Below, in pieces: positions 44,201 to 56,227 of a stretch of 64,000 nucleotides of DNA. The position numbers and the translations under genes are program-made. The notes under the pieces were generated by a model, which was not told where the DNA came from, ran no database searches, and saw nothing but the letters and a program-made list of their open reading frames with translations. The stretch's first letter is position 1. The number at the start of each line of letters is the position of its first letter. The stretch is from Oegoconia quadripuncta (Eukaryota; Arthropoda; Insecta; Lepidoptera; Autostichidae): the NCBI GenBank assembly GCA_949316235.1, contig OX438743.1, positions 18,907,771 through 18,971,770 on the forward strand, written 5' to 3'.

Positions 44201-45486
44201 GATGATGATTGTTGTCCATTATTCCTTTCATTATTCTTAAGAATATTATGTACCAAATTCGATAGAAAATAAATCATTCGTTTATAGGAAAGGACCCGTG
44301 ACGAGGATTCTGGAAATGAATAGTACCTACCTGTGGGTACCACTACTACAATAATTAATGTCTTATTCCTATGTCTCATTAGACATACTAAGCAGCAGGC
44401 GTATGGAGAGCTTCTAAATCACATAGGCGTTTCCATCTTTAGTTAGGTTATTATTAGAAAGAATTATTTCCCTAGTCGACTCCACATACCAATTTTCTCC
44501 ACTCTTTAACTCTTTAGTTCACTGACTTTTGTTTGAAAATTTTCTCAGGCCAATCCTTCTAGTTTATGTTAATAATGTTAAATTGCGTAGATGGCAACCA
44601 TAAGATAAACTGTTTTGGTGGGTAGCTTTGCTATTTAAAGTTAAAACGCAACAGAAAACTCCCAACAACGCGGAGAGTGCTATCTCTACGGTGGTTGAAG
44701 GGTTCTCACACAACAATTTAATGAAAAAGGAGCTAAGGGACTTATTGTTTTACTAAACAATGAGTTAGAAACTATGGACATTACTTGATTCCTAGGTTTA
44801 ACGTTGACTGAATGACTGCTCAATGGGGTTCACATATCGATATTGGCGGTACGTCGTGGACACCGCACGCTACTTCAGCTATTTTCATGCTCGTAGCCTA
44901 ATGATTTACCGCATACTGTTACGAGGAAAACCGTGGATTAAAATTGTATTCTTTTCCACAGAAGCGAACGATTCATGTGATTTACAAATTGAGCCTCAGA
45001 TTAGGTAATCTGTGCCTGGAGTATCTCTTAGGAATATATGAAAATATATTGGCAAACCTCCCATTAACTTTGGCAAGAAAGTCGTAAATAACCATTAATG
45101 GCCACAATCGTAGACACAGTTTAGGTATAAGATACAAGTATTTAAGGTGTTTTTTATACTATATCTCGCATATTGCGGGCTAATATTCTTTATTGTACAG
45201 GAAATACAAACAGGTTACTCAAAAAATATGGTTAGGCAAGTACTAAACTTACAAGTTACTTATAAAAAACGAGTACCTACCAATCACTTTCATTTGGAAT
45301 AATCACACATAAGCAGCTGTGACAGACGGACCAATAGACGAACTCTCACTATTATGGTACCCTTAAAAAACGGCGATTAGTTGTCCCAATACAAACTACA
45401 CACACCTCTAATAGGTTTGTAACGTGATTGCAAATTATTTATTCCAAACTGCTCTCGGAGTAAGAATGCCGTGCGTTGTAATCAAA
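44201..45486. other. Intergenic or intronic DNA
   Basis: No recognised features. Confidence 0.3.
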
Positions 45487-45590
45487 GCATCATCATCATC
45501 TGATTTAAGAGCCATGCTCTTGTCTGTGGAAATTTTTCCATATCTCTCTGCTCTCCGCCTTCCTCTTGACCTCCTGATCAGAGCATGCCA
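45487..45590 (-). repeat. Inverted partner of the 44040-44200 block
   Basis: ATCATCATCATCTGATTTAA, CTCTGCTCTCCGCCTTCCTC and TTGACCTCCTGATCAGAGCATG. A (CAT)n at one end fits a retroposon tail. Confidence 0.7.
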
Positions 45591-45786
45591 AAAGTAAATT
45601 TTAAAACGCTCTTAAAACAACGGAAAACAAAGGAAACGGTAATGCAAGAACTCTTCATACAGCTCTCAATGAAACTTATTATTTCATTAGTCTATTTTAA
45701 CGAATTCAACTTTTTACCGCAACAATACTACCAATTAATTATATTATATTATATATATATAATTATATTATATATAATACCAATTA

Positions 45787-46130
45787 AACCGCCTCCGTGG
45801 CTCAATGTAAACAACATTGGGTTTACGATTCGGAGGTCGCGGGTTCGATCCCCAGCGGGGTACATGTTAGTACTCGGTTTGGTTGGTGGTAGGGCATTTT
45901 AAATGTCCGCCTGGCTAGCTACCACCATCTTATCTAAATCTGCCGCCAAGCAGCAATGTTAATAGCATTGTTGTGTTCCGGTTGTCAGAGATAAGATAGC
46001 CAGTCCCCCAAATGTGTTGGGGTTTCCGGGTCAGTACGCTTCCACCTTCGACCTCATCTTCACTTAACATCAGGTGTGATTGAGGTCAAGTACCAACCCG
46101 TTGTGAATAAAAAAAAAAAAAAAAAAAATT
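45787..46130 (+). mobile_element. tRNA-derived SINE family C, copy 4 (best preserved)
   Basis: Head AACCGCCTCCGTGGCTCAAT, B box CGCGGGTTCGATCCCCAGCG, body GTCAGAGATAAGATAGCCAG, 3' end AGGTGTGATTGAGGTCAAGT and a ~20-base A-run at 46109-46128. Preceded by an AT palindrome (45735-45780) that may be its target. Confidence 0.95.
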
Positions 46131-46450
46131 ACCTACAATGAATTATGATAAATTTACAGACAAAATTGTCACCATATCTGTTTCATGTCTCGCGTTCGGT
46201 GTGTACCTATCAACATAGTCTGTGGTTATTTCGGTGGGCGGCAACGGCCAGGGGAAGTGCTAAGGTCAGTAGGGCGTAGGGCTCTGCAAGGCCAACTCAG
46301 TAGGGCCGAGCCACTAGAATAAATAATGCACAGAAGCGACTCCACTTAGCTCTTGCGTATACTAGCAATGTTACTACAGTGGGAGCGTAGAAGCGGCCTT
46401 GCTAAATTTCATCAATAGTATGAGTCGTTCGGTGATAGATCAGTCAGTCA
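46131..46450. other. Intergenic or intronic DNA
   Basis: 46230-46330 is GC-richer; nothing recognised. Confidence 0.3.
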
Positions 46451-46452
46451 TT

Positions 46453-46530
46453 ATTTTTTTTTATATGAGAGGGCGGCAAACGAGCATGCGGGTCACCTGA
46501 TGGAAAGCAATCACCGCCGCCCATGGACAT
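46453..46530 (+). repeat. Lepidopteran interspersed repeat family H, fragment
   Basis: T-run then ATATGAGAGGGCGGCAAACG, CATGCGGGTCACCTGATGG and AATCACCGCCGCCCATGGAC. Longer copy at 58120-58245. Confidence 0.8.
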
Positions 46531-46659
46531 TATATTTCTCCTTTACAAGTATATATACGTATAGAAGAGTGTACTTAAGCGAAAGACAAAAATATTTCAT
46601 TGATGGGATAGAACTGTATCTTTTGAAACGTTACCTACCGTGGTGTGATTTATGTAATT

Positions 46660-47100
46660 TTCAAATCAAATCAAATCAAAATATTTTATTTCATAGGATA
46701 AAATTATCACTTGAAAACGTCACTATTAATATTACATTTAAATTTACGGCTCATTCACAAAGCTGACTCCCCAGGGAAGAACGAGCAAGAAACTCTAGGG
46801 TTGCTCTTTTAAAGATTATGGGTTACAATTTGTGATTTCATAATTATATGAATAATAAGACAGCTATGTCCATGCTTGCTTACCATTCAAATAGTCAGTG
46901 ATTTTATAATAGCCTTTTGTTAATAATTTCTGTTTTATGATTGCTTTAAATTTATTTAAAGGCAAATTTTGAATGTCTACTGGAACCTTATTATAAAAGC
47001 GTATACATTGCCCTTTGAACGATTTACTAACTTTATGAATTATGAACCTATGTCTCAACCATAAGTTACAACATTTACATGATACGTATGGCTGTCTATA
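46660..47100 (-). pseudogene. CR1/jockey-like non-LTR 3' end with RT C-terminus (family D)
   Basis: Minus-strand frame: SKSFKGQCIRFYNKVPVDIQ, then NLPLNKFKAIIKQKLLTKGY and YKITDYLNGKQAWT, stop. The 3' UTR is next (GGGAAGAACGAGCAAGAAAC on the plus strand), and the element ends in (TCAAA)n at 46663-46680. 5'-truncated; homologous copies are listed at 12.2k, 38.7k, 52.0k and 63.5k. Confidence 0.85.
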
Positions 47101-47972
47101 TAATCTTTACTCTATCTGTCATCTTTCCATGTGTGCACGTAATGTCGTCGGCGTTTAAAATTTTATATAATTAATCTCACATTGAACGATTGTATTCGGG
47201 TTGTTCAAAGAACACCGTACTACAACGAGCTCGCAGAGTAATCATTTCAATAATGCAACTTTTAGTCTGCCTAATAGTGCTAATATTAAGCAGCTATGTT
47301 ACCAGGCTCCAGGGCCTTCTTCCTTTTTATATCATGTTAATTTATTTTATATATTATCTTTTCTTTCAGTACTACAACTGAACTAATCTTTCAGTGGGCT
47401 TAATTACGTCACATATTTAGCTGTAAATTACGAAATTAACAAAAAGAATAAATTACAGATCACAATTGCAATTTTTTTTACTTGTAAGTTAAACCAAGTA
47501 AACTTAACCATTTTTTTTTTGTTCCTATGTTAATTCATTTTTTATCAACGGAAATTCCACGCAGAATTAATCTATATCAGCCATGTATTCAGGGAAAGGC
47601 ACCTATTTGTATCCATCATTACGTTGCTCTTTGTTCCACCAATAATACATAAAAGCATAAACCGACTACAGCTGACTAAAGCGTGACCCCGCGCTTTCGC
47701 TCATTTCGTAAAAACATTCACTAGTTTGTCCCTTCTGTTTTCTATGTATTCTTAGCGGCCTTCAAATTCATGTACCGTGTATCAACTCGCACTTGTCACA
47801 AGGTAGCCGTCAATGTTGCCATGGAAAAAAAACGTGGTGTATACAGAATGACTATTTCAGATCGGTCAGTATGAGGAAGCTTAAAACTATATGAGATATA
47901 GAGACATTTATTCTAAGTAACCACAAGTCGTATAAGAAAAGTTATATTCATGGAATTTTGAAAAGCAACTAT
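47101..47972. other. Intergenic or intronic DNA
   Basis: No supported genes or elements. Confidence 0.3.
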
Positions 47973-48124
47973 CCTGGGCCCTGATTCTCGCGCATTCGAC
48001 ATTTCAATGTCGAACGACATCAATAGGTTTGTCACTTTTACACACGTATATAAGTGTGAAAGAGATAGACATGCCAATGTCTATCGATAGACAAATGTCG
48101 AGTGTGCGAGAATAGGGGTCCAGG
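47973..48124. mobile_element. Foldback MITE
   Basis: CCTGGGCCCTGATTCTCGCG at the left pairs with the right end (GAATAGGGGTCCAGG); an inner palindrome CGACATTTCAATGTCG is present. Right end overlaps the next element by CAGG. Confidence 0.88.
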
Positions 48125-48192
48125 ACCCCTATTCTCGCATATATATATTCACTCGACATTGAAATCTCGAGTATGTGAGAATCAGGCTCCTG
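48121..48192. mobile_element. Second, shortened foldback copy abutting the first
   Basis: CAGGACCCCTATTCTCGC pairs with the right GTGAGAATCAGGCTCCTG. 72 bp; same end sequence as the adjoining element, which points to a tandem or self insertion. Confidence 0.82.
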
Positions 48193-50775
48193 AACCGGGA
48201 TTGAATCGACAAAAACATCTTAATCATCCTGTGTAAATATAATCAATGTAACTAGAGATATGGGCTTTTAGGCGGAATCTCGGCGAGTGAAGTTGCATTT
48301 TTCTTTATAATTCTTATAATTGGTGCATTCTAACTTTTGAAGCTTAATAATGGCAGAATATTGTGCAGCAAACGTTAGTGTTGGTATACAGGTGAAAGGA
48401 AGTGTAAATTAAAGTGCGTAACGGAGCTTTCGGGTTCCCACAAGAAGCCGCCAAAATCTTTTGTAAAGCATTCTGCCACTTTACTGAAGAATGACTTGAC
48501 CGTGACTAGACTCTGTATGCGACGAATTACTTGTTTTGACTGTGACTGACTTATAAACTGAAGAAATAAGAGAAATAAAATTTTTCACTCGAAACTGGCT
48601 TTAATGTCCCTCGACAGTGAGGTTGACTGGTTGCCATCCTCAAAAATAAGAAGAAGAAGAACTAGAGGTATAGGCAATGTTTTATTGTATGGGAGAGGCG
48701 AGATATGTTCTCGATGGAACAACTAATTGCGCCCATAGTACCGTAATCTAATCTAAATTAAGCTAGTTAATTTGTATTCCAATAATTTAGACCCTGTTGC
48801 CGAACTAGGTTGAAAGCCTGTATTTCAGCATATAGTGCTCTTCCCTATACGACAATATCACCAGCCATATAATCATTACTAAAAAGTTCTAATAATATAA
48901 TTATTGACATGTTCAGAGACACAACTCGACTCTTAACATTATAATTCTATTCATTTGCTCCATCATGCGGGACCCACCACCATCACACACTAACTGTCAC
49001 ACACACTAACTCTTACACACACAGACACTCACAACACACATATTTTGTACATATTTATAGATCTATAATTTTGACATTTTCATTTGGCTTAGGATTGTTT
49101 GGTTTTTTTTAATTTCACTTTCAATACTATGTAACTTAGATTTAACATAACGACTCGTATATCACTGAGGATTTGATTTGTTTTTATTCATATTCATGTA
49201 ATAATACTATTAATTAATAATGTAATAGTACCAATTTTATTGTAATTATATTGTAATACACATACAATACAATACAATATAATGTAATATAATTAAAACA
49301 TTACCCATTCAATTATAACGGTAACCATTGTCAGTAACATACTAAGAATCTTTATTTAGCATAACTTTGGTATCTATTAGTATTCTGTATAACAATTTGT
49401 AATACTTAATGCTGTTGATTTTATGTAAATAAAATAAAATCACAATACTATTGCGTCTGATGCCGCATCCCAAAACGTGTCACAAATTAATCGGCTAATA
49501 ATAAGGTTGACCAAATATAGAAATACAATCCCTCTGTGGATTAGTCCGCCATTGTGCTTAACTCTATACCTATTTGAAACTGTGTTTGCTTTTGTACAAG
49601 AAAGCGTTTACAAACAAACACAAATACATCATTATTTACAATATTTCTTAGTAGGGATGGTTCGTCAAGTAGAGTATCATATTTATTTCACAGACTAAAC
49701 CTGTGGGTCAAATTGTAGCTTAGTTGCTACGAAACTCGTAGCAATTATCTACTACGAAACACATCGTCGATTGTTCTGGCAAAGAATTTTTCACCTTTAC
49801 TTGCTATTTTTTTTATGCACACCGTTTGAGTTTAACCTCAATCACACCGATATACTTACTGTCTAACTTCAATAGCAATGGACTGCATCGCAAACATTAC
49901 TATTAGTCGAATATGGCAGTTGGCGATACGTCAATTTCCATTGAAGTTAAACAATAAGAGTGCAAATGTGTAAATGTGTAAGAGTGTAAAGAGAGAAAAA
50001 TAAAAAGGTATCCAAGTATATACTATATAAATACCTATATAATATATTATTTGTATTATACGTATACATTTAGTAGTAAGTATAAATATTATATTCGTAT
50101 TATGTTTTCTTTTGCACATAATTTGTTTACTAAATTCCGAATTCACTCCTACTTCAATGCTCATATTGGCTGGAAGGGATGTCTTATATGCCATACCCAG
50201 CAATATTTGTATATATATCGACTTTAGCATAAGCATATATTTTGTCAGCTAGGTATTTATAAGACCGTTGTGTCAATATTATTTAGCTGACGGGTTATTT
50301 TATCCGCTGTAGCCTAGCAATTGCCACGTACGCAATGAATTTGGGTGCGGGCACATTTAATCTTCACCTGCCATGATATGTTAATAGCCGGTTCGCATGC
50401 AGAAGCCCAATTTATTTTAAAACCACTGCTTGAAACTAACGTAAGCATTCTTTTACTATGTCTATAAATTTTGGAGGTTTATTGTTATTATAAATAGAGT
50501 TTATAAGGAGTTTAGGTCCGTTTAAACGAGGCGAGCTAACGAGCGAAAGAAAACTAAGTTGACATTTGAGTATTTCACTGATCGAATCAAAAATGAAAAT
50601 AGCCTAGCGGATTAGTAAGTTGAAGTGGCTGTGGACAGAGCCCCAGCTAATCCATATGACTGATGGCCATTTGGGATATAAAAGACCAACTTTACCAACT
50701 CTGTTCCATCGTGTGTAAAAATAGCATCACAAAACAGTTTCAGGTAAAACGTTTAACCTCAATTTTGAGATCACT
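48193..50775. other. Intergenic or intronic DNA
   Basis: 48518-48580 is repeated at 60756-60815 (GACGAATTACTTGTTTTGAC and AATTGAAGAAATAA-like text). 48975-49045 is CA-rich. 49808-49850 is an inverted SINE C scrap. Otherwise AT-rich with no recognisable genes. Confidence 0.4.
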
Positions 50776-51103
50776 TGTGACCTTCCTAGCCCACCTGTGC
50801 CCAGCTGGGTCGAGTCTCGAGGTGTACAGAAGGGGCGGGACAGCTCAGGCCAGGGTCAAAACAGAACACGGATCACCACACCAACTTATTTATTGAGAGA
50901 AACAGGTAGTACAAGGGCCTTACAAAAAAACTATTGAGATGTAAGAATGATTAAAATAACGGTGAGACTGAGTTAAATTTGGAAATCAATGTGCCAAAAA
51001 AAAGGATCCGTCAGTTCATCAGTCAGTTAGTTTAAATTTCGGATTTGCTCCAATAACACAAACCCATCTATGAGTATCAGCTCAAAAGAACGACACCGTT
51101 ACA
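50776..51103 (+). mobile_element. Solo LTR, family F, copy 2
   Basis: TGTGACCTTCCTAGCC to GACACCGTTACA, same orientation as 28262-28628. Flanks CACT and CACG are an imperfect 4-bp duplication. Shares GATCACCACACCAACTTATT and TATTGAGAGAAACAGGTAGT with the other copies. Confidence 0.75.
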
Positions 51104-51769
51104 CACGGACTTCCTCAACTGAGTTCGGTAAATACCGTGTGATGGAAAATGACAATGACTATATACTAAACCATAGAGACTCATCCCGGTATTGGACTCT
51201 TGCTACCGTGGCGAAACGAAGATTATCAAACACCTAATAGATAAAACAAAAGTCAATATTACCGGAACTAAAGATTCGACAAATGAAAATTGGTATGTTG
51301 AATTTACTATGAAAATAAATAGTTGACATTCAGCAAAAGTAACATCTGCGTTCAAAGTAGAGTGAATAAGAATAGTATACTAGACTCAGGATGTTCAAGA
51401 CAGTTTTAGGTCGAGTATACTGTGAAAAACGTATTCTCCGGCGTTTGTGGGAAGATGAATGAAGAAGTAATTCTTTGGATCTATGTTAATTGAAGTAACG
51501 ATAACTATAGATTGAACATTTAGAAAATCCCGACGTTTTTCGAAACTGTGTTAAAGCTAAATATTCAAACACCGCATTAAGATACACCCGGACTAAGAAT
51601 GGACACACACATACAACGCCATCAAATACATAACAACCATTTTTTGTCGGGGTTGAAGCAAGTATCAACAGCACATTGCTATTTACGAATTTATTGTTGA
51701 TACAGCATCAAACCCTAAAACCGACTCAATAAATATAAATAACTGATAAACGTAACTGCCGGAACAGTA
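51104..51769. other. Intergenic or intronic DNA
   Basis: 51590-51660 resembles 63690-63755 (ACACACATACAACGCCATCA, TTTTTTGTCGGGGTTGAAG versus TTTTTCGTCGAGGGTTAA). No gene. Confidence 0.35.
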
Positions 51770-51929
51770 GTACGACAATCGCATAGTTGGCGTCGTTCCA
51801 ATGCGACTAGACGCTAATTCCAGCGCCGCTGCCAATTGTCGACGCGAGCGAAAACTATCCATGCAGAGAAAGAGCGTTAGATTGATGTAATCGCATGTAA
51901 CTTTGTTGGTCAGACTGCTCTGCCAGGTA
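51770..51929 (+). promoter_or_regulatory. Candidate CpG-rich first exon (weak)
   Basis: CpG-rich text (CCAGCGCCGCTGCCAATTGT, CGACGCGAGCGAAAACTATC) in an AT-rich setting ends at TCTGCCAG|GTAAAA, a donor-like site. No coding homology. Could equally be an unrecognised repeat. Confidence 0.18.
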
Positions 51930-52009
51930 AAATTATATTTCGAACAAAATCAAAATCTAGAAAAGCTTTATATTGTAGGTACATATGGTACACTTAAAAT
52001 AGTCAGATT

Positions 52010-52635
52010 TTACATTTTTTAGGCTACAGCTTCTTCAAAAGGCAATTTTCCCATGAGAAGAACAAGCAGGAACTCGAGAGGTTGCTCTTTTTTTTAAAAA
52101 AAAGGTTTTTTATATTACAAATAAATTTTTTTATTATCAATTGTGAAATAGCCTGGTTATGCGAACCGGCTGTTTATGTCCATGAATGTTTAACATCTAA
52201 ACAATCTGATATTTTATAATGTGCTTTCTTAATAAGTTTCGGTTTTATAGTATCTTTAAATTTATTGAAAGGAAGATTTTGTATATCAACAGGAACCTTA
52301 TTGAAAAAGCGTATACATAACCCTTTGAATGAATTACAACCTTGGGGATGCGACTTATGTGACCTGCAAGTTTATCTTCATTTCTTATATGATGCTATAT
52401 TTTTTTGACATCTATTAGATTTTCAAAAATGTACTGTGACGAAAAGGTTAGAATATTATACTCTTTAAAATCTATCTCTAAAGACACTGCAGGTCTCAAT
52501 TGATAAATTGCGCGAACGGCTCGTTTTTGTAAAACAAAGATTGTATTTATATCCGCGGCATTTTCCCCACAGCAAGATACCGTAAGACATCAGGCTATGG
52601 ATATAACTAAAATATACTAATCTAGCAGTATTTAC
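52010..52635 (-). pseudogene. CR1/jockey-like non-LTR RT C-terminus and 3' UTR (family D)
   Basis: Reading the minus strand from 52635: NTARLVYFSYIHSLMSYGIL-type text, the FVLQKRAVRAIYQLRPAVSL equivalent, later SFKGLCIRFFNKVPVDIQNL and the 3' UTR GAGAAGAACAAGCAGGAACT on the plus strand. Several frameshifts. Direct relative of 4530-4890 and 46660-47100, and it links those two partial copies into one family. Confidence 0.82.
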
Positions 52636-52649
52636 GTCCGAACAAATTA

Positions 52650-52998
52650 TACTTACTATCTAGCCCCAAACTAGGTTAAACCCTGTAACCTTCTTCTTAG
52701 CGAGTCGATGGCAAAAACTCTTTCTTTATGACCTTTTACTTTCTTGAGGACCAGAATATGGCCATACGTACAGCATTATCTGTGGTCTCATACCCTGTAA
52801 TATAGGTACTAAATATTGGATAAACATACCTAAATATTTAAATAGAATAGAAACACTCGTTGCGCAGTCGCATTCGCTAATCGTATCATTCATGACTCGG
52901 GAATAAATTTCATCACACAAATATTTAACGGATTCGAACCCGGGCCGCAACCGTTGGTTTCGCTAACAAGGTCACTATCCACTACACCGATCGGTCGT
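52650..52998 (-). mobile_element. tRNA-derived SINE family A, copy 4 (diverged, with insertions)
   Basis: Head GACGACCGATCGGTGTAGTG on the minus strand, B-box region AACGGTTGCGGCCCGGGTTC, then a body broken by extra sequence near 52725-52790 and 52845-52885. Confidence 0.75.
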
Positions 52999-53016
52999 CG
53001 AATAATAATTGGAACA

Positions 53017-53113
53017 ATACTGAGATCGCGTGCTTCATCTTCGGCCACATCATCACTTCCCATCAGGTGAGATTGTGGTCAAATGCGCATCCAGTTAATC
53101 ATAAAAAAAAAAA
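53017..53113 (+). repeat. Retroposon 3' UTR, same family as 17173-17411
   Basis: GATCGCGTGCTTCATCTTCG, CCATCAGGTGAGATTGTGGT and an A-run at 53103-53115. No coding part remains. Confidence 0.85.
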
Positions 53114-54524
53114 AATATGCACCAGCTTACGTAACATTGTATAATTGCAGTACCTATGTATGCAGCTGATGAAATAACTAAAGGAAACTTATTAAGAAAA
53201 CATATTATATAATATCAGACTGTTTAGAAGATATCCCTGAACATAATCGGCTCATTCGCATGCCAGGCAATTTCACAATGGATACTGAAATATTATTTTG
53301 CCTTTTTGTAATATAAAAACCTGTTTTCAAAAGACCGTACCTACAAAATACCTAATAAAATGAGTTTTAAATACACTTTTAACGCACTGAATCATTGGAT
53401 AATAGAAATCACACAACAATATGATGTTACAACGTTACGACACGTAACGCAGAGTTAAAAATAACTTCAGTTGCGTACGCAATACGAATTGCGAAAAATA
53501 TCTTTCGGTCTCGAAAAGTTTTTTTGTTTATATTTGAAGAGCAGAAGCGTCTGTTCTTCACCTTGGCCTTACACAATGTCGCCAGTGTAATTTGTAATTT
53601 GATGTTTCTCAGATTCAGTTAGTTCCGTCTACAGGGAGTTTACAATGATTTCTGATTGCATGACATATAAATGTATTATTTTATTTATTTAGGATTCCCC
53701 ACAGTCATTAACATCAGTTCAATTGCACTTAATCTAGCAATGGCCTTGTTGCTTAAAAGTGTCTCCGCATGCACATGTACTACTACGTACTACTACTACT
53801 ACTACTAGCGTACGCACTACTTCAAACATATAAAAGAACAATACAAACATGCCTAGTACATGAACTAGAGAAAAAAAGAAGAAAAGAACGCAATGCATTA
53901 ATCGGTGATGACAGGTAGTCTAAAGTCACTCTATACTATATATTCGAATTTACCTTCAGAATCAGGTAGTGAGATAGGATATGACTACGACACTCGCATC
54001 ATCACATTCATCTGGCAACTCCTTTATGCAAGAGTTACTCGCAGGGTTTTGTTGTGGCCCCTTAAAGCTTGATCGATCTTGTCCTAACTCTGGTAAGCGT
54101 CTAAATTAGACATTACAGGCTGAAACAAGACAAAAACTGGCACAAAACCGAATTGCAAAGTAAAGATAAAGATAAATTTAGTAACATCAATCTTAAGAGT
54201 TCACATAAAAAGGAGAAACCTGAGTAACTGAGTGAGTGTATGAGCAATGGGAGTGTGCGGGCGTGTATGAATGAGAGTGGGTCTATGTGTGAGTGTGGTA
54301 ATGTGCGGGTGTGGTAATGTGTGAGTGTGATAATGTGTGCAAGGTGATTCTGGGGCAAGGTAGAGGAAAGTCTTGTACACATCTTTAGCGAGAGTTAAGC
54401 AGTTATCCATACTAGATGTGGATCATCAACAGCCTTACACATCCCCACTTTTGGGGCACAGCCTCCTCTCACTGGCCTAGTGCGAATTGGTTGATTTGTA
54501 TCAGACTAGTGCCCACCTGGGATT
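53114..54524. other. Intergenic or intronic DNA
   Basis: A (CTA)n tract at 53778-53808 and a TG/AG-rich strand-asymmetric tract at 54225-54345 (GAGTGTGGTAATGTGCGGGT). The latter produces long minus-strand open frames by composition. No gene is supported. Confidence 0.4.
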
Positions 54525-54534
54525 ACTAATTTTT

Positions 54535-54745
54535 GGGCAAAAAAACGTTTCCCAAATTATCATATGCCAAATTTTCATTTGGCAAAACAACTTTTCGCAA
54601 TTTTACAGTTAGCAATACTATTTTCGGCAATTTATTGTTTAACAAATAATTACATGGCAATGTTTCATTTTACCAAGTATTATGTAGTCAAATATGGTTT
54701 GGCATAACATGCTCTTCCCAAAATTATATTGTTATTATACAAATC
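54535..54745 (+). repeat. Phased 15-bp repeat array, left arm
   Basis: From 54551 to 54730 twelve consecutive 15-mers align with no indel: for example GCCAAATTTTCATTT, GGCAAAACAACTTTT, CGCAATTTTACAGTT, GGCAATTTATTGTTT and GGCAATGTTTCATTT. Most units have C-A-A or a close variant at unit positions 3-5, then AT-rich filler. In-frame stops rule out a protein. A similar array lies inverted at 56043-56227. Function unknown; subterminal transposase-binding repeats are the closest known analogue. Confidence 0.85.
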
Positions 54746-54773
54746 AGTTCCGGCGGGGTCACAGTTCTAACCT

Positions 54774-55817
54774 TTTTTTTTTTTTTTTTTTTTACCAGGA
54801 GAAACGCTCATGCTTACCCGCCCTCCTCGGGGGAGGGGGGCGGATTATGTCGGACTCCGGCACAGAAGGTGCCGGCTTACCGACTAAAAACTCCTGGGTG
54901 TTCCTTCGCGCGCGCCTATGCGGCGTGGCCACGGGTACCATCTGGTATTCGTCCGCAGCCACGCCGGCGCGATACCCGCCGCCGAACAACAGCGGCGGCA
55001 GGCCCACCTCTGGGCTGGAGCAGGGAGGAATCGCCTGGTCCAGCCACCTCTAGAAGGCGCGCGGAAACACCGCGCGCGCCTTCTCGCGGGGCCTATGTGT
55101 GGGCGGTGATCCCCCCGGATCGCCACCCACGGCCCCGCAGGGTAGGGGGGCAGAGGATCGCCTATCATTAAAGATAAGCTCTCCTCCGTGCCCCCCATGC
55201 GGCTGCATCTCCCCTCGCTCTGCGAGTGACCTCGCAGAGAGAGAGGACCGCTTTCCACGGCCTCTCCTTGGCGTCCGCAGCTCGGACCTGGCTGCGGCCG
55301 GCAAAGAGTGGCCGTCCCGCACGGCTACGACCTCTCAACAGAGAGGTCGTCCCCTACCATAGCGGCCCGCAACAGCGGGAGGCCCGGAGAGGAGGCGGGG
55401 TGAACACCGCCCCTCCAACCCTCCCGCCGTCTCCCCCTGCGAACAGAGGGAGAGGGCCGCTTCCCACGACCTCTCGTCGACGGCCGCAGCCTTAGCTGCA
55501 GTCGTCAAGGAGAGGTCGCCCAAGTGCTGCAGACGATTCCACGGCGTCCCCTGCCCAGATGGGCATTCCTCAGGGAGCGCCGCTTCCTCGCCGCAGCCCG
55601 CTGTGGTGGAATTCGCCCTCCACCATCCCTCGTCGTTCCACTCCCGAAAACGAATTTTCGGGAGTGGGACGACGAGGGCATTTCGGCGCCGAGGCGGGCC
55701 TCGGAGCCGAAACTTGGGCTGGTTTTTTATAGAGGTTTTCCTTCCTCGCGGTCCGGGCGGTTAAGCCAAGACCCTCGGTCCCGGACTGCAGCTGAAAGCC
55801 GCGGTCCCGGATTACGA
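54774..55817 (-). mobile_element. GC-rich poly(A) retroposon with 17-bp target duplication (R1-like 3' end?)
   Basis: GGTCACAGTTCTAACCT occurs at 54757-54773 and 55818-55834, directly flanking the insert. A T-run of about 20 at 54774-54793 is the poly(A) tail of a minus-strand copy. Inside it is strongly GC-rich, has an approximate internal duplication (55230-55330 versus 55430-55520) and a hairpin at 55628-55678. The minus-strand end CCCAGGAGTTTTTAGTCGGT and GGGTAAGCATGAGCG resembles 3' regions of R1-clade elements as I remember them, but no RT is visible. The open frames on both strands here are GC-composition artefacts. Confidence 0.82.
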
Positions 55818-56042
55818 GGTCACAGTTCTAACCTAACCTAACCCACTTTTCTAGCAGTTCTAATCTAGCCTACGTAACATTGTACTTAACTATTGTACTT
55901 ACTTGTTTATTCTGATTGTGTGAAGTGACAATTTAATAGGTAATAATAACACAAATAATAATTATTTATATCAGACTTTTCATATTAAAATGAAAATTTG
56001 AAACAACTTATTTTTGGAATATTTTTTTTTTTTACAAAATAA

Positions 56043-56227
56043 AGCATTTGTATACATATTTGACTTAATAAAACTTGAGCAAGTAAAAAGTTGCCAAATT
56101 AATATTTGACCAAGTGATTAAAATGCGAAATATAAATTTGTTAAAGATTCTTTTGCGAAATGAAACTAGTGCGATAAGTTTTTTGGGGAAGTAAAATTTG
56201 AAGAAAAATTAAAATTTTGCCAAACGG
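56043..56227 (-). repeat. Phased ~15-bp repeat array, right arm (inverted)
   Basis: Read on the minus strand from 56227: GGCAAAATTTTAATT, then CA-anchored units at spacings 19, 15, 14, 16, 15, 15, 17, 15, 16 and 15 bp. Same kind of anchor as the left arm but less regular. Outer end GGTATCCTTCCGTTTGGCAA. Confidence 0.72.

Noticed and set aside
54551..54730. Coding repeat of five residues per 15-bp unit
   Set aside because: Stops occur inside the array (for example AACAAATAA in one frame) and the filler is not conserved at the codon level.
54694..55841. Cluster of open frames of 60-124 residues on both strands
   Set aside because: High GC content of the inserted retroposon removes stops; none shows a recognisable domain.
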